A DNA stretch of 64,000 bases. Source: Dendrobium chrysotoxum. Lineage: Eukaryota > Streptophyta > Magnoliopsida > Asparagales > Orchidaceae. The notes below the pieces were generated by a model that was given only the letters and a program-made list of their open reading frames with translations, ran no database searches and had not been told where the DNA came from. Numbering within the stretch: position 1 is the first letter of the stretch; each line of letters begins with the position of its first letter. Where the stretch lies: contig CM034312.1 of NCBI GenBank assembly GCA_019925795.1, positions 86,741,528 through 86,805,527 on the forward strand. The letters run 5' to 3'. Of this stretch, positions 1 through 11,530 are shown in pieces. The translations under genes and the position numbers were made by a program.

Positions 1-394
1 CTCTGAACCAGAAAGATGAACTTCCAAGTGAAGTTCTAGATACATCATAAGATAAAGTTTGCATCCACTTGGATTAGGTGTTGGTGTCTTAGATACATCA
101 TAAGATATAGATGAACTTCAAATTCATGGTCATTTGATTCCAATTAATTGAAACTTTATGGCGAGAAAGGAACGGGATAAAATCCTCACCACCAACAATC
201 CAAGTGGATGCAAAGTTAGACGTTCCATCACCAAAAATCTCAAACCTATTGAGGATAAAAAAATTCCCCATCAAATGCTCCTAAACAAAAAAGAAAAATG
301 GTGAGCTAAAAGTGTCACTTCATGGCGAGAAAGGAGCGAGATAAAATCCTCACCACCAACTACGACACCGACACCCAATCCAAGTGGATGCAAA
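1..394. repeat. Short direct and inverted repeats beside a decayed gag
   Basis: A 20-bp word (AATCCAAGTGGATGCAAAGT) occurs near 198-218 and 376-396, and in inverted form near 57-77. The inverted pair extends to about 30-40 bp (57-92 against 361-400) with few mismatches. A second direct repeat, GGCGAGAAAGGA followed by GATAAAATCCTCACCACCAAC, occurs near 161 and 324. AGATACATCATAAGATA occurs near 39 and 90. The block runs directly into gag-like sequence, so it is probably rearranged retrotransposon DNA. No gene is seen. Confidence 0.6.
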
Positions 395-930
395 GTTGGA
401 CATTCCCACATATGATGGCATAGTCAATGCAAAAAATTAGGTTAATCTTCAGGACACATACGTTCCCAATTATAAGTATGATAACTGTGCACAGATAACA
501 TCTTTTGCTCAACTTAAAAAATTGAGGTGCTCTTACGGGGTGGAATATTGAATCCAAGAATTACAAACTATCAAGAATAACATGGCCTAAGTTCAAGGGC
601 TTGCTTTACTTTTAATTTTACCCATTTGCCCATGAGAAAGAGACATTGATCCAATTAAAATAATTTAAAAAAAAGTACAAGCAATTTGTGCAAGACTATA
701 ATATAAAGTTTCGTTAGTAGGTAATTTTCTTGTATATCTCTCTAACAAAAAAAATTCACTTTTATGTAGAATATAATGTAATGCTCAAAGAACACAGAAG
801 AAAGATGAAGTTATTCCTAATTCGGAAAATCTTTGACACATGCTCTAAGGTTGTTACAATTAAGGAGAAGAATCAAGACAACCAAAATGATAAATTCGAT
901 AGCTTTTGATAATGATAAGCCTTATGCAGA
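395..930 (+). pseudogene. Decayed Ty3/gypsy gag fragment
   Basis: Reading across frames and ignoring stops gives a Retrotrans_gag-like order. First comes PTYDG with NA(K) at about 405-432, then SFAQLK at about 500-520, a WW-like stretch, ITWPKFK at about 575-596, and FYPFAHEKETLIQLK at about 610-650. KQFVQDYNIKFR follows at about 680-712. This is the usual layout of plant chromovirus-type Gag, in which a target-fold, a Trp pair and a QS-V-EY-FR-like segment follow one another. Several stops and frameshifts (tag near 447, tga near 548, tga near 632) show it is dead. It carries no detectable protease or polymerase. Confidence 0.6.
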
Positions 931-1557
931 CCAAGTATAACATAAGAAGCGTAAGTAAAACCCCTCGTGCTCTCATTAGATATTCAATGGCCTCAAATCA
1001 AAACTGTAAGAAGTTGGACCCGGAGAAGAGGTCGAAGTGAGAAGAGACCAAGAAGACTCTCCCAACCACAATTGATTAAGCAATAGAATTGCCAACTACG
1101 GAGAAGCCTGAATTGGTATCCCTTATGGCACATGAGACTGAACACCTTAAGGATGAAGCAAGTTGACCTTTTTCCAACCTATCTGGAAAGTAAAATTATG
1201 ATTAGACGCCTCATTTTTCATTTTACTATTTCTCTTCCACCTCCTGTCTTTTCTAAAGAACATAAACTAGTATCCCTTAGGTTCTCACATGTTCTAATTT
1301 TCACTACTATGGTATCAACATACAGGTATGTGGTTCAAATTTTAAAATTCTGTGGGTAAAGAGGTATTTGACAGCATAGAACAAACCAATGGAACTATCA
1401 ACTTAACTCCCACAATTTAGCCTTTTTTGCTTATGTAACTTAGCATAACAATGAAAAATGATGACAATATGAGTTATCGCCAAAAAATAATTGGAATCCG
1501 CAACGAACTCGTAGAAATACAACTTGAGGAATGCAAAAAGAAGTTTGTGAGGATTAC
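931..1557. other. No gene recognised (end of gag remnant, beyond exon 9)
   Basis: The start may still belong to the gag remnant, as basic residues are encoded near 1010-1080. I searched the minus strand for the expected last glycosyltransferase exon, which should carry a Cys-Trp pair and an Arg-Pro-Cys motif, and found nothing convincing. It lies in the putative intron after exon 9. Confidence 0.4.
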
Positions 1558-1596
1558 CTTTTCATCACTTGTGACATGATAATTCTCATCAATAGA
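1558..1596 (-). CDS. GT14 gene coding exon 9
   Basis: It is 39 nt, 13 codons, SIDENYHVTSDEK. The acceptor is GTCTGCAG and the donor GTAATC, so at least one more exon should follow. None is recognisable before the window edge. Confidence 0.85.
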
Positions 1597-4500
1597 CTGC
1601 AGACAATAAATACGAATGTTAAGCTTATTCAAACTATATTTACAAATTATAATTTGAGCAGAACAGGGCTTACTGTAATATTCTTCAAGAGCTCATAGGT
1701 CACATCTTTAGCCTGATATGCTTTTGGATGCCATTTTCCTTCAGACCAATCAACATGAGTGACAGACCAATTTGCTATACCAGCAGGATCAATCATCTAA
1801 AAGTTACCCAAAGGTTAGTTGCGTAGAGCATGCAGATGAAATAACCAGAAATTAAACTTATTAAAAGATAAGCCTTTGCCTAAATAGACATACAAAACTA
1901 CACGTGATACCTAGAAAAAGAGTAAAAGGTCTTATGAGATTACATAGAACAGGGTTGGCAAGTAATGTTCATCAGCATAGCAATTGCGTCCTTCCATGCC
2001 AGGCTGTGAAAAATGACAAACAGGTACCAAGGTTAGTTCATTTATGCAAGATTTAGCTTCCCAGCAGTAGTTGCTTTCTACCCAAGTTCTTAAATTGGGA
2101 AAGAGAGATGGGATCTCCTATAGCCAACATGCAAATTGGAAGGTACTGGCTAAAACAAGCTGGCATATATATTATGCAATTTCTATAAGACTCCAAACTA
2201 AGGAATACCAGTCCAACAAAGCCACCATAAAATTACAAAAAATGGTAGGTCTAAGCCTAAGCCGATGTATTAAGTCACATCCATGGAGTGAACTTCTTCA
2301 TCATAGAGAATTACAGATCCAATTTCAAAAACAGTGCTCGGCAAGGAAGAATATTGAACAACACCGAATCATGGAATGGGAACCAGATTATCACCAAATT
2401 CCAGTTAAGTAAGATTATAGTTTTGGAATGAATCATTTTTAATCATTTGCTTAAGACACAAGCACAAAAAGTCACTCCACAGAAAATGACACTCACAAAA
2501 GAAATATTGATGCAAGGATTCTGTTGACTCTTCCTTAATGTGATTGACATGAGAGCAAAATGATTCAAATTCATGTTAATTTATGTTGTACAATGTTTAT
2601 TTCATATAATGTAGACATTTAAACTTCTTTGAATATTTAAGTCAATATAGAAAAGGAAATTCTTCGATATAAAGGTACCCTGATGTGTTTTTCATTATGC
2701 CTGAGCAAATGAAATCAATGGTTTCTCTCTAAACTTCTCCCCTTGGAGTGGTTGATTGGCAGTCACACGTGACCCGGGCCTCCTTCCCCTGCCCTTGATT
2801 GACACCAAAAGTCTTCACTCCCTTGGTTAGCGCCAAGTAATCCAGTCTCTTTCCAATTGCATCTTTATCATTTAGTATAGACATATCCTGAAGAAGACTA
2901 CTTTTTTATGGTCCTATCTTCACGCCACACCCTCCACCGCCACATCACTATTAAACAACATTTAGTGTAAAATCAAAATTTGATGTTTAGCTTATTATTG
3001 TTATGGGTACTGTTATCTAATTTTTTGGTATTTATTGTTTACATAAATTATGTGATATAAATTTAATTCTTCTTAGAATTGGTTACTAAAATTATTAGAA
3101 TTTTTCTGTAATGTTCAGTTTCATAAATATATCATTTATGTATAATTTATAAGTCAATCTGCTCAATTATATTAATTAAGGATAGTTGACTTATATCTTA
3201 TAACTTTTTAAAGAAGTTTAGAATTTTTATTGCTGCTTGAAATGTATATGGAAGCTTACTAAAATGTCTATACTCCCATACAAAAATTTTCAGAATTTTT
3301 TGAAGCTTAATTACTGTATTTAAAAATTCATATACTTATGCAATAATTAGTGTTAATGGAGAAATTATATTATACCAATTGAATTCCGGCATAATTCCTA
3401 TTCCATTAGATTCATTGGAATTTTTACAAGTGATTTCATCACATATAATAAGACTTACTTTTGATTATGATTAAATTCTTATAATATTTTAAAATATTAG
3501 TTATTTCCTATTTTACTTGTTGCTAAAATAAGATGAAGTCATTGGACTTACCTTTCGTGCTTTGCGATTGGCACAGGAACCTGATTTGGGGAGATATTTT
3601 GAGGACTTCAATGATATCTTTTAGTCGATAAATCAAGAGGTTATTGAGAACTATAAATACCACACTTCAAGACAAACAAAAATCTAATAGATTAATGAAA
3701 ATTGAGAGTTTATCAGTAAGATCATTTTTAAAAGTTTTTAAAGAAGTTTTACAAGTGTTTATTCTTCAATTACAAATACCATTGAAGTATGTAGAACAAG
3801 GAGACAATCACTTTAAAAGTATGAAAATTCAATAGACGGTGCAATTTCGATATTGATGGATCTATCTAAATGTATACCACATCTGCTTCAAATGTTTCTG
3901 ACATATTAAATTCAGAAGTTGCATAGACTTTGAAAGCTTAGCTTGTTTTGGAGAGAAGTCGCAAGGGGTATTCAAATATTGCCATATTATTAAGCCAAGC
4001 GGGACAATTGTTAGAATAGTGCATCAACAACTGTCAAAATAAGAGCAATTAAGGTATGTGGCTTTAAGATAAATAAAAAGTAACATTTTTACTAAAGCAT
4101 ATTTTATATAAATTTCCTACTTTAAATTTAATAAATAGGAGATGGGAGACATTCATCAGGATTATGCAAGTGCTTATGTTCCATAACCAACAGCAGTTGA
4201 GAAATAAAAAGAAGAAGAAGATAATAAAAGAGAGTGGGCAGCTTTAAGGAGATCTTTAGGAATGATTTAGATGGCATTGCTTATTATCTCTCGTGTGATT
4301 CTTATACTTCTACAAGATATTGAGAGATTTTATATTGTGTTTGATTTCAAAGATTTGGAGCTTTTCTTTTATAGTGAGATTGAATTTGGGGGAGAGCATT
4401 TTCCCGAGCACCTTTATTTGTAAGCATGTCTTTTTAGTAGCAGAACAATTCGTCCCTCCTCCTCGAGGAAGAAAGCTATTATTTTGGCCAAACCACATTA

Positions 4501-7500
4501 ATCTTGAATCTTCTTGTGGTGCGTAATCCCTTTGTTATTACTTCATTACTCATCTTATTCCTTCCTAAAAAGTGCTTCCACATTTAAAGATGAATGTTTT
4601 TCCTAACAACATTTAGTCCCTCCTCCCAAACACACAACATCCATCCCTGCAACCACATAACCATAAGGCTCCTCTTCCCTGTAGCAAACTGAGCAGCTCC
4701 TCTCAGCTTCCATTTTACAGGTTCATTCACCTCTAACCGCACAAGTCCCCCGCCACCTCCGCCAACCACTTGATTTGGATTGATTTAATTGTAGGATTCC
4801 TTTTCTTAAATATCTCTGAAAACAAATCCCTAATTAAAACCTTTCTTAAAATTCCTAGGCTAGATCATTCAAAGTGCTCGTATGTAGCATTCTTCATGTT
4901 CTTGTCCCCATTTCTTACCCAATCTTGCAGATCAATCTTTCCCTAAACATGAACTGAAAGCTCTCTCCTAATTAGTCCACCCACCCAATCTAGCTAATCA
5001 ATGAAGAGAAAAATTCCAGTTGGACACAATCAGCGCCTAGCAATAACAGCAATCTTTTCATTCCAAAAACAACGTAGCTCTCTAGCCTTCTCCCATTGGA
5101 GTGACCTCTAATTGGAGTGATCGGTTGCTTCTGTCCCTCATGGAGTTTGGTGCCCGATAATCCCTCTCTTGCCAATCCCTCTTGTGTGTTTGTGCATTCT
5201 ATTGTGCATGCCTCTGTAAAACGATCTAATAGCCCTTGTTCATATCTTGCATATGCCTAGAGCTGCATGTAGATATCGAGTAAAAAAAAAGTCACGAATA
5301 TTTCTATCATGGTTACTCCATTGCTTAATTTATGACAACAAAACCTGAGCTTTTTATTATGATTTTATTTGACTGCATAAAAATAAACAGTGTTCTTGTT
5401 CTATGCACCTACCTATTTTCAAACATAATGAACCACTTCTGAGAAGGTAAACTCTTAAAATTACCTTGCAATAAAGCTTGAATTTTGTGTAATACAAGTT
5501 ATCTGCCAAGATTAACAAAGCATGCTGCCTCTTCACTGAGAACCACTGCAAATGAGTATAATGCATTGCACTTAGTATATAAATAATTGGAGCTTCTCAC
5601 GCACATCAAAAGAAAGCTCTTTTTCAAAAATACTTGCTAGAATAAAAAAATCTAAGAAGCAATGCAAGCAATGTCCAGTTTATCAAAAGCAATGAATATT
5701 AAGTAGAGCATTGAGTTAAGTACAAAGAACAAGAGCGGGAGCAACAATGTGCATCATAGATTACATTAAACCTATGATAGGGGCCTTGTCTCCTAGTACT
5801 GCTATATTTAAAGAATTATTTCTCTTAAATCTTTGTTTTGCTTTTTTTTACGATTCGGAAATCCTCGGTATGAGAGTATTATGAAAGGCTAGATTCGAAT
5901 CCAACAGCTTGTCACAAGATTTGTTAATATAATTAAGCCTGATCTCAGAAAGATTTGTTTATTAAAATCCTATCTACATTAGCTATTTGAGAACCCAACG
6001 CAGTCTCGACAAAAAAAAAAGATACATGACATTACTCAAAAAAGTAAGAATGCAGGAGAATAGAAAACTTGAAGTTGGGATCTCTCGATGGGTCTTGAGA
6101 AGAATTTGTTCATCTTACACATGAGAATGCTAAGAAGAATGACTCATCATAAATTCTTAGTCACAAATTTTAATGGAAGCTGAACAAGGCATTAGCCATG
6201 CATGTCAATTATAAATCTCTGAGTCCCTATCATTCATATTTAATTGTTTATTGAAATGATTAATATTGTAGTGTAGGAACAAAACTCTGGCTCTTCATTG
6301 CTATTGTACCGTTAGTACTAAATCAATTATAGGTTGGGAAGCCGAAAGAAAATAGACATCTAAGATAACAATGATATCAGCTTTGTGCAAGTTTGCCCCA
6401 ATTTAGGGAACCATTACTCTAATAGAAACTACCGAGAATCACTTCTACCACGGATATTAATATCAACTTCAGTTCTTGGGCTACCCAATATGCACAGCCC
6501 CGCATAATTTGAACTTCACTGATTTGTGAAAAGGAATTTTTACACTCTTACACACCTATGGCAGTTGTTGTAATGTCCTTTGTTGTGATCTCTTAGTATT
6601 TTTGATGAGGACATCCAACCTTGGAAAGTCTATCAAAGGCGTGGCCATCGATCTACGGCCACGATCGTGCCGCTTTACTTTTGATTTTCATTTTTATTGA
6701 TGTATTAGTTTTATTTATGAGTTTTTATTATGTATTTTTCACTTTTGCCCTTACTTAAGGGTTTATTCATGTGTAAGCCCTAGGGGCATATTAGTACTTT
6801 TATTTTTCTCATTGTATTGGCTATTTAAAGCCTTCCCCTCATTCTTTGAGGGTTAATGAAGAATTATTGCTGAAATTTCTGCTTGGTGTGCTTGAGAGAG
6901 CTTGAGAGAAAGTTAGAGAGGCGGAGCCTAGGAAAGGCCAAGCGAAGTACCCAACAACCACCTTCGGGTGAGCTCTTGGTTTTCCCTATCTTCTCATCTT
7001 TGTCCCCTCCTTCCTCCCTTGCCACCGCCGGCAAAGCCCCACCCCCCCTTCCACCTCACGGTTGGCCCTCCCCCTCTTTCCCACAATATCCCGCCGACCT
7101 CCCTTCCCCACGCCACCATCCAGCCGCCGACCAAAGGCCTCCCTCCACACCGCCACCCCAGCCTCCTTTCCTCTACCTACACGCCGGCCACCCCCCCCCC
7201 TAACCCCACTTCTCTCCAAAATCTCTCTTTCCTAATTTAGATTGTCTTTAATTTGGAAAGAAATTTGAATTCAAATTAATCAAATTTGAATTTCAATCCT
7301 TTCTTAATTAATTACATCAAATTTGGAAACTACCCTCAATCAATCAATTAATCAAATCAGAAATTAATTGATTAATTGATCCCTAGCCAAATACATTGAA
7401 TCTAGACACCCTTTTCCCCTCTCTCTCTTGGCCGGCCCCCATGTCCTCTCTCCTAAATAATTCCCTTTCCAAACTTAAGCCCAAATCCAAGGGATTAAGT

Positions 7501-10500
7501 CTCTAATTTCCCCCCTCTCTCTACCCGCCGCCCTCTCTCTCTCCTATCACCCTCTCTCTCCATTAATTCTCCCCTCCTCTTTTGGAAGTAGTTTTAAAAT
7601 TCAAATTCCAAATCCCCCCAAATTAAAATCTGAAAATTAAATTCAGATTTTAACCCACCTCTCATTCTCAAACCTAAAATCTACTTGCAAGAAGTGGGTC
7701 CTTTCTCTCTCCTTTGTCGAACCCCTCTTCCCACTCCCTCTCTCAAACCATTTTATTTTAGCTTGCTCTTTGAGAGAAGAAAAGAAGACCCCCTCCTATC
7801 ACCCACGCCCCTTTTCTACACATGAATGGCCGATCCTGAAGTCGACCACGAGTTCATCTACAACTCTCAAGGTCAAGTCGACATCTTCAAATCACCATTC
7901 TTCGACGTTAATCCGGATATTGATCAGACAGTGGAAGAGTATGTGGAGAGGATTATTTTCACACTTGCCGCCGCCATTGAAGAACAAGTATCTCCCGTTC
8001 AGTGGGAGATTGTTGCTAAACATTAACAACGGTAAACTAATCTTCCTAGTCTCTTATCTTCCCAGTTGCTTTCAATTGTGGTTAAGTTTGATTCACAAAA
8101 ATCGTGTTAATTTTCTCTCCGCTAAAGCTTAGTGAATTAGAGAGTTGAGTGAGTGGATTCTCATAGTGACTAAACTCATTGTTAATCTAGGGATATCTTG
8201 TTGAAAACCTCTCTGTATGCTATGTTTTGAAATATTGATTGTTTGAGATCTTAGCTTTATGTGTGTAGCTTAGCCTAAACTGAAATCACCCCACTTTTGT
8301 TTTATTTCATACTTTAAATCGCTTAAAGTTACTTCTTAATATTGCTTTCAACAAAGAAGCGTGCAAACTCTTTAATAATCATTGTTGCATCATTTAGTTC
8401 TACATCAATTTTGCGGCATTCAGTATTTGTTTTTAGTTTGTAATACCATTCCTTTAATAATGATCCCTATAGCTGAAAAAATGAACATACCTGTGCACCC
8501 TTCCTGAAGCTGTTCTCCTCAACCTCAGGCATCATGTGTGTAGAATACCTGCCTGTTCCCAGTGGTCCAGGATCTTCAAAACTGGAAAAATAGATATTTC
8601 AGTAAGAAAAGGTAAAGAAACCAAAGCTTAATAATGGGTGAATAATCCCGGAAGAAGCTTGTCATGATAATGAGTATGCCTAATTGTCAATTTAAAGTCA
8701 AAGGACACATTTCAATTTCTTGAAATAATTTGCACTTGAACTTACCAGTCAATAAAGCTCACATTAGTCAACATTAGATAATTGTACACATAATCGAAAC
8801 TATGCAATGGAATGCAGCTGCAGCAAAAAGGAAAAAAAAAAGATTAAAAATGTGTTGTGAAGTATGATGAAGTATGGTAGATGCACTACAAAACTAATGT
8901 ACTTCAAAATAATCACCTGTCTGAAAGTAATACAAATTGTTGATTATCTATGTCTTGCAAAGCATTTGCCAAAAGTCTTTTCTCAGCATCAACCATCGAA
9001 ATTTTTCCCCAAACCACCTGCATATATGTTGCATGTTTTATGGGTTTGTCTCTTCCAAATCTCTTTCCACAAGTAGCAAAACAAACTTCAATTGTAGCTT
9101 GGAAAAAAATCACTAAATAGATCTTCAAACAATCAATTAGTTGAATGAATCAAACATCAATGGACATAAACTTAATAGCATTCTTTCAAGAATAAAGTTA
9201 TTCCAAGTGTTGAGGAAATGCTTATCACTGACAAGCAAGAATTAAGTGCCATAAACGTCTGGAAATGAAGATATCAGTCCAAGTACCAAAAATAGTGCTA
9301 GGATAGACACAAAGAGTTTCGTATCACATCCGTGTTAGTATGGAATTTTTAGTGTAATCATATGATTACACTTGATATGTCATTAACCCTTTATGAGCTT
9401 TAGTTAAACACCTAAACTTAAGTCATATTTGGAATACTGGTGCATAAGATGGATGGACTCTAAGCACAAAGCGGTCGATTATTACTTGACTTTCTATTTT
9501 TTTTGTTTTTTGAATATTTATTATATATTTTATATTTTTTGTAGGGGAACTTAGGTTAGACAGAGTTCCCTTTGATTATGATCATGCTTTGAATATGCCA
9601 TCATTGGGAAGAGGGCCCAATTGCCAAAAAAGATGTCCTGAAAATTAAGCACATAATCATGGAATGCCTTTTGATTATGAATAGAGATAATCAAACCAAT
9701 CATAGTGGAGTGTAGACGCCTCAGGACATGCATAGGATCATTATGTTTAGATTATCTTTTGCGATATAGGATGGTCATGACACTAGCTTGCAAATCCAGG
9801 AAAAGGTATGCATTTATTTGTACATGAAGATTATTGTGCCACAAAACTTATCAACTCTATCATTTACTCGCAAAGGATCAGATTAATAAATTGTCAAGTT
9901 ATGAACCTTATCAACTTTGTCTACTCATTCATGGAGAATCGGGTTTACAAGAATTAATAAGTGTACAATATTTAAATTAAATCCCAAATATTAAATTATA
10001 GCATGGATTGCATACCAAAAAACTTGAGGAAAACAATAAAGTTGTGACTTATGAACCAACCTTATAGGCGTGGCAACCCGATTGTACATTTACTTTAATT
10101 TGTATATGATAATTCAGGTGCCCTACTAACTCTGTTCGTTTACTTATCTGCAGATGATCATGCCCAGGAGTTGAATTCCATGCTACAATGCATTAGAACC
10201 CTCTTTTATAATTTTAAGGAACTTTCATGGGGGAGGGGGGCATTGCGCTTCTAAATTTTTAGAACTAAAATGGGTCATACGCCTCACAATGAGAGTAAGG
10301 ATATTATAGAATGCGCAAATATTTTTATAATTTTCTCAAATTTATTTTTTTTCTTTCTATTATTTTTTTTATTTAATATCTTTTTTTTCAAATGTTTCAA
10401 ATTATTAAGAGTATCTCTCGTCCTCTCGATTCTCCAAAACACAAGACCATATAATGCATTAAGTTATTTGAATTGGGTAACGAGTTTGCATGCTTTTTAA

Positions 10501-11484
10501 GACGATTTGCACAACTTTTTGGTGAGCAAACTAATTTAAGTTCAACTTTTCTCTAAGAGCATGCATAGCACTAAGTTACTAAAATTTCAACTTTCTGATC
10601 CTTGTTGGCAATTATATTCATTGAAATATGTGTGTTTTTATATTTGTAGACCTTAGCATACGTTGGGTGCAACACACATGCTTTTTCGGCCGAGCATGCA
10701 TACTTTCGATGCAATATTTTGTTCATTTATCTCCACAAATTTGATTGAGTTTGCACCCATGTCAGTAGCACAACCTACAAAATTAGTGCAAAACTAAAGA
10801 TTAGATTTACTTTTTTGTGCTCGCATGCTCTTAAATACAATTTGACTTGGGTCGGATTTCCCTACATGTTCTTGCATTTTTACAAATTTTATTCATTGCA
10901 CATTTTTATGCGATACGTATAACTTTCAAAGAAACATCCACTTCTTCTGCATGTTTTAAATCTCATGTAAGTCACCGTAAACCTATATATATAATCTGAA
11001 TAAGTGACAAGAGTTATGAGCTTGAAAAAAAATATTCCATTCATACCTAACGAAACAGATAATGCAAGATGAAGCCCAAGATAAATCATGCTTCGAAATC
11101 TTGACATCTAAATACTAGCCATTTTATCAATGGAATTTGTGTGCATTACACTAAAAAAAAAAGAAGGTATAATTCTTAGTTTCTTACCATATGAACCTTA
11201 TATACAATATTCGTTTAGTTGAGCCTATAATTAAACCACACTACAACTCATTTGCATCAGTGCCTCAACGTAAACTTTTATAAATATATCACCAGCATGC
11301 TTAGAATTTACATGGCTCTCGTGCCATGTGAACTGCACAAGTGCAATTTGGTTGTAGTTTCTTTGATACAAGACATATTCTAAATCATGAACAATTTTCA
11401 GCTTTTCACTTAGCCATATAACATAAATGCTGACTATTATTCTCACAGAATTAGGGCATTGATTGCATCCACAGCTTTATATAT

Positions 11485-11530
<46 letters not shown>

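Larger units (their letters stand above)
5546..8490 (-). other. GT14 intron 5 (2.95 kb) containing insertions
   Basis: It runs from the donor after exon 5 to the acceptor of exon 6. It contains a solo LTR at 6603-8407 and a SINE-like segment at about 5845-6022. The remaining 5546-5845 and 6023-6597 are AT-rich with no feature seen. Without the solo LTR and one target duplication the intron would be about 1.1 kb. Confidence 0.75.

Noticed and set aside
2071..2412. 113-codon plus-strand frame in GT14 intron 6
   Set aside because: It overlaps intron DNA next to exon 7 on the other strand and shows no domain.
3520..4530. A second host gene on the plus strand inside GT14 intron 6
   Set aside because: Composition is somewhat coding-like, but frames are broken every 20-60 codons and no family could be recognised.
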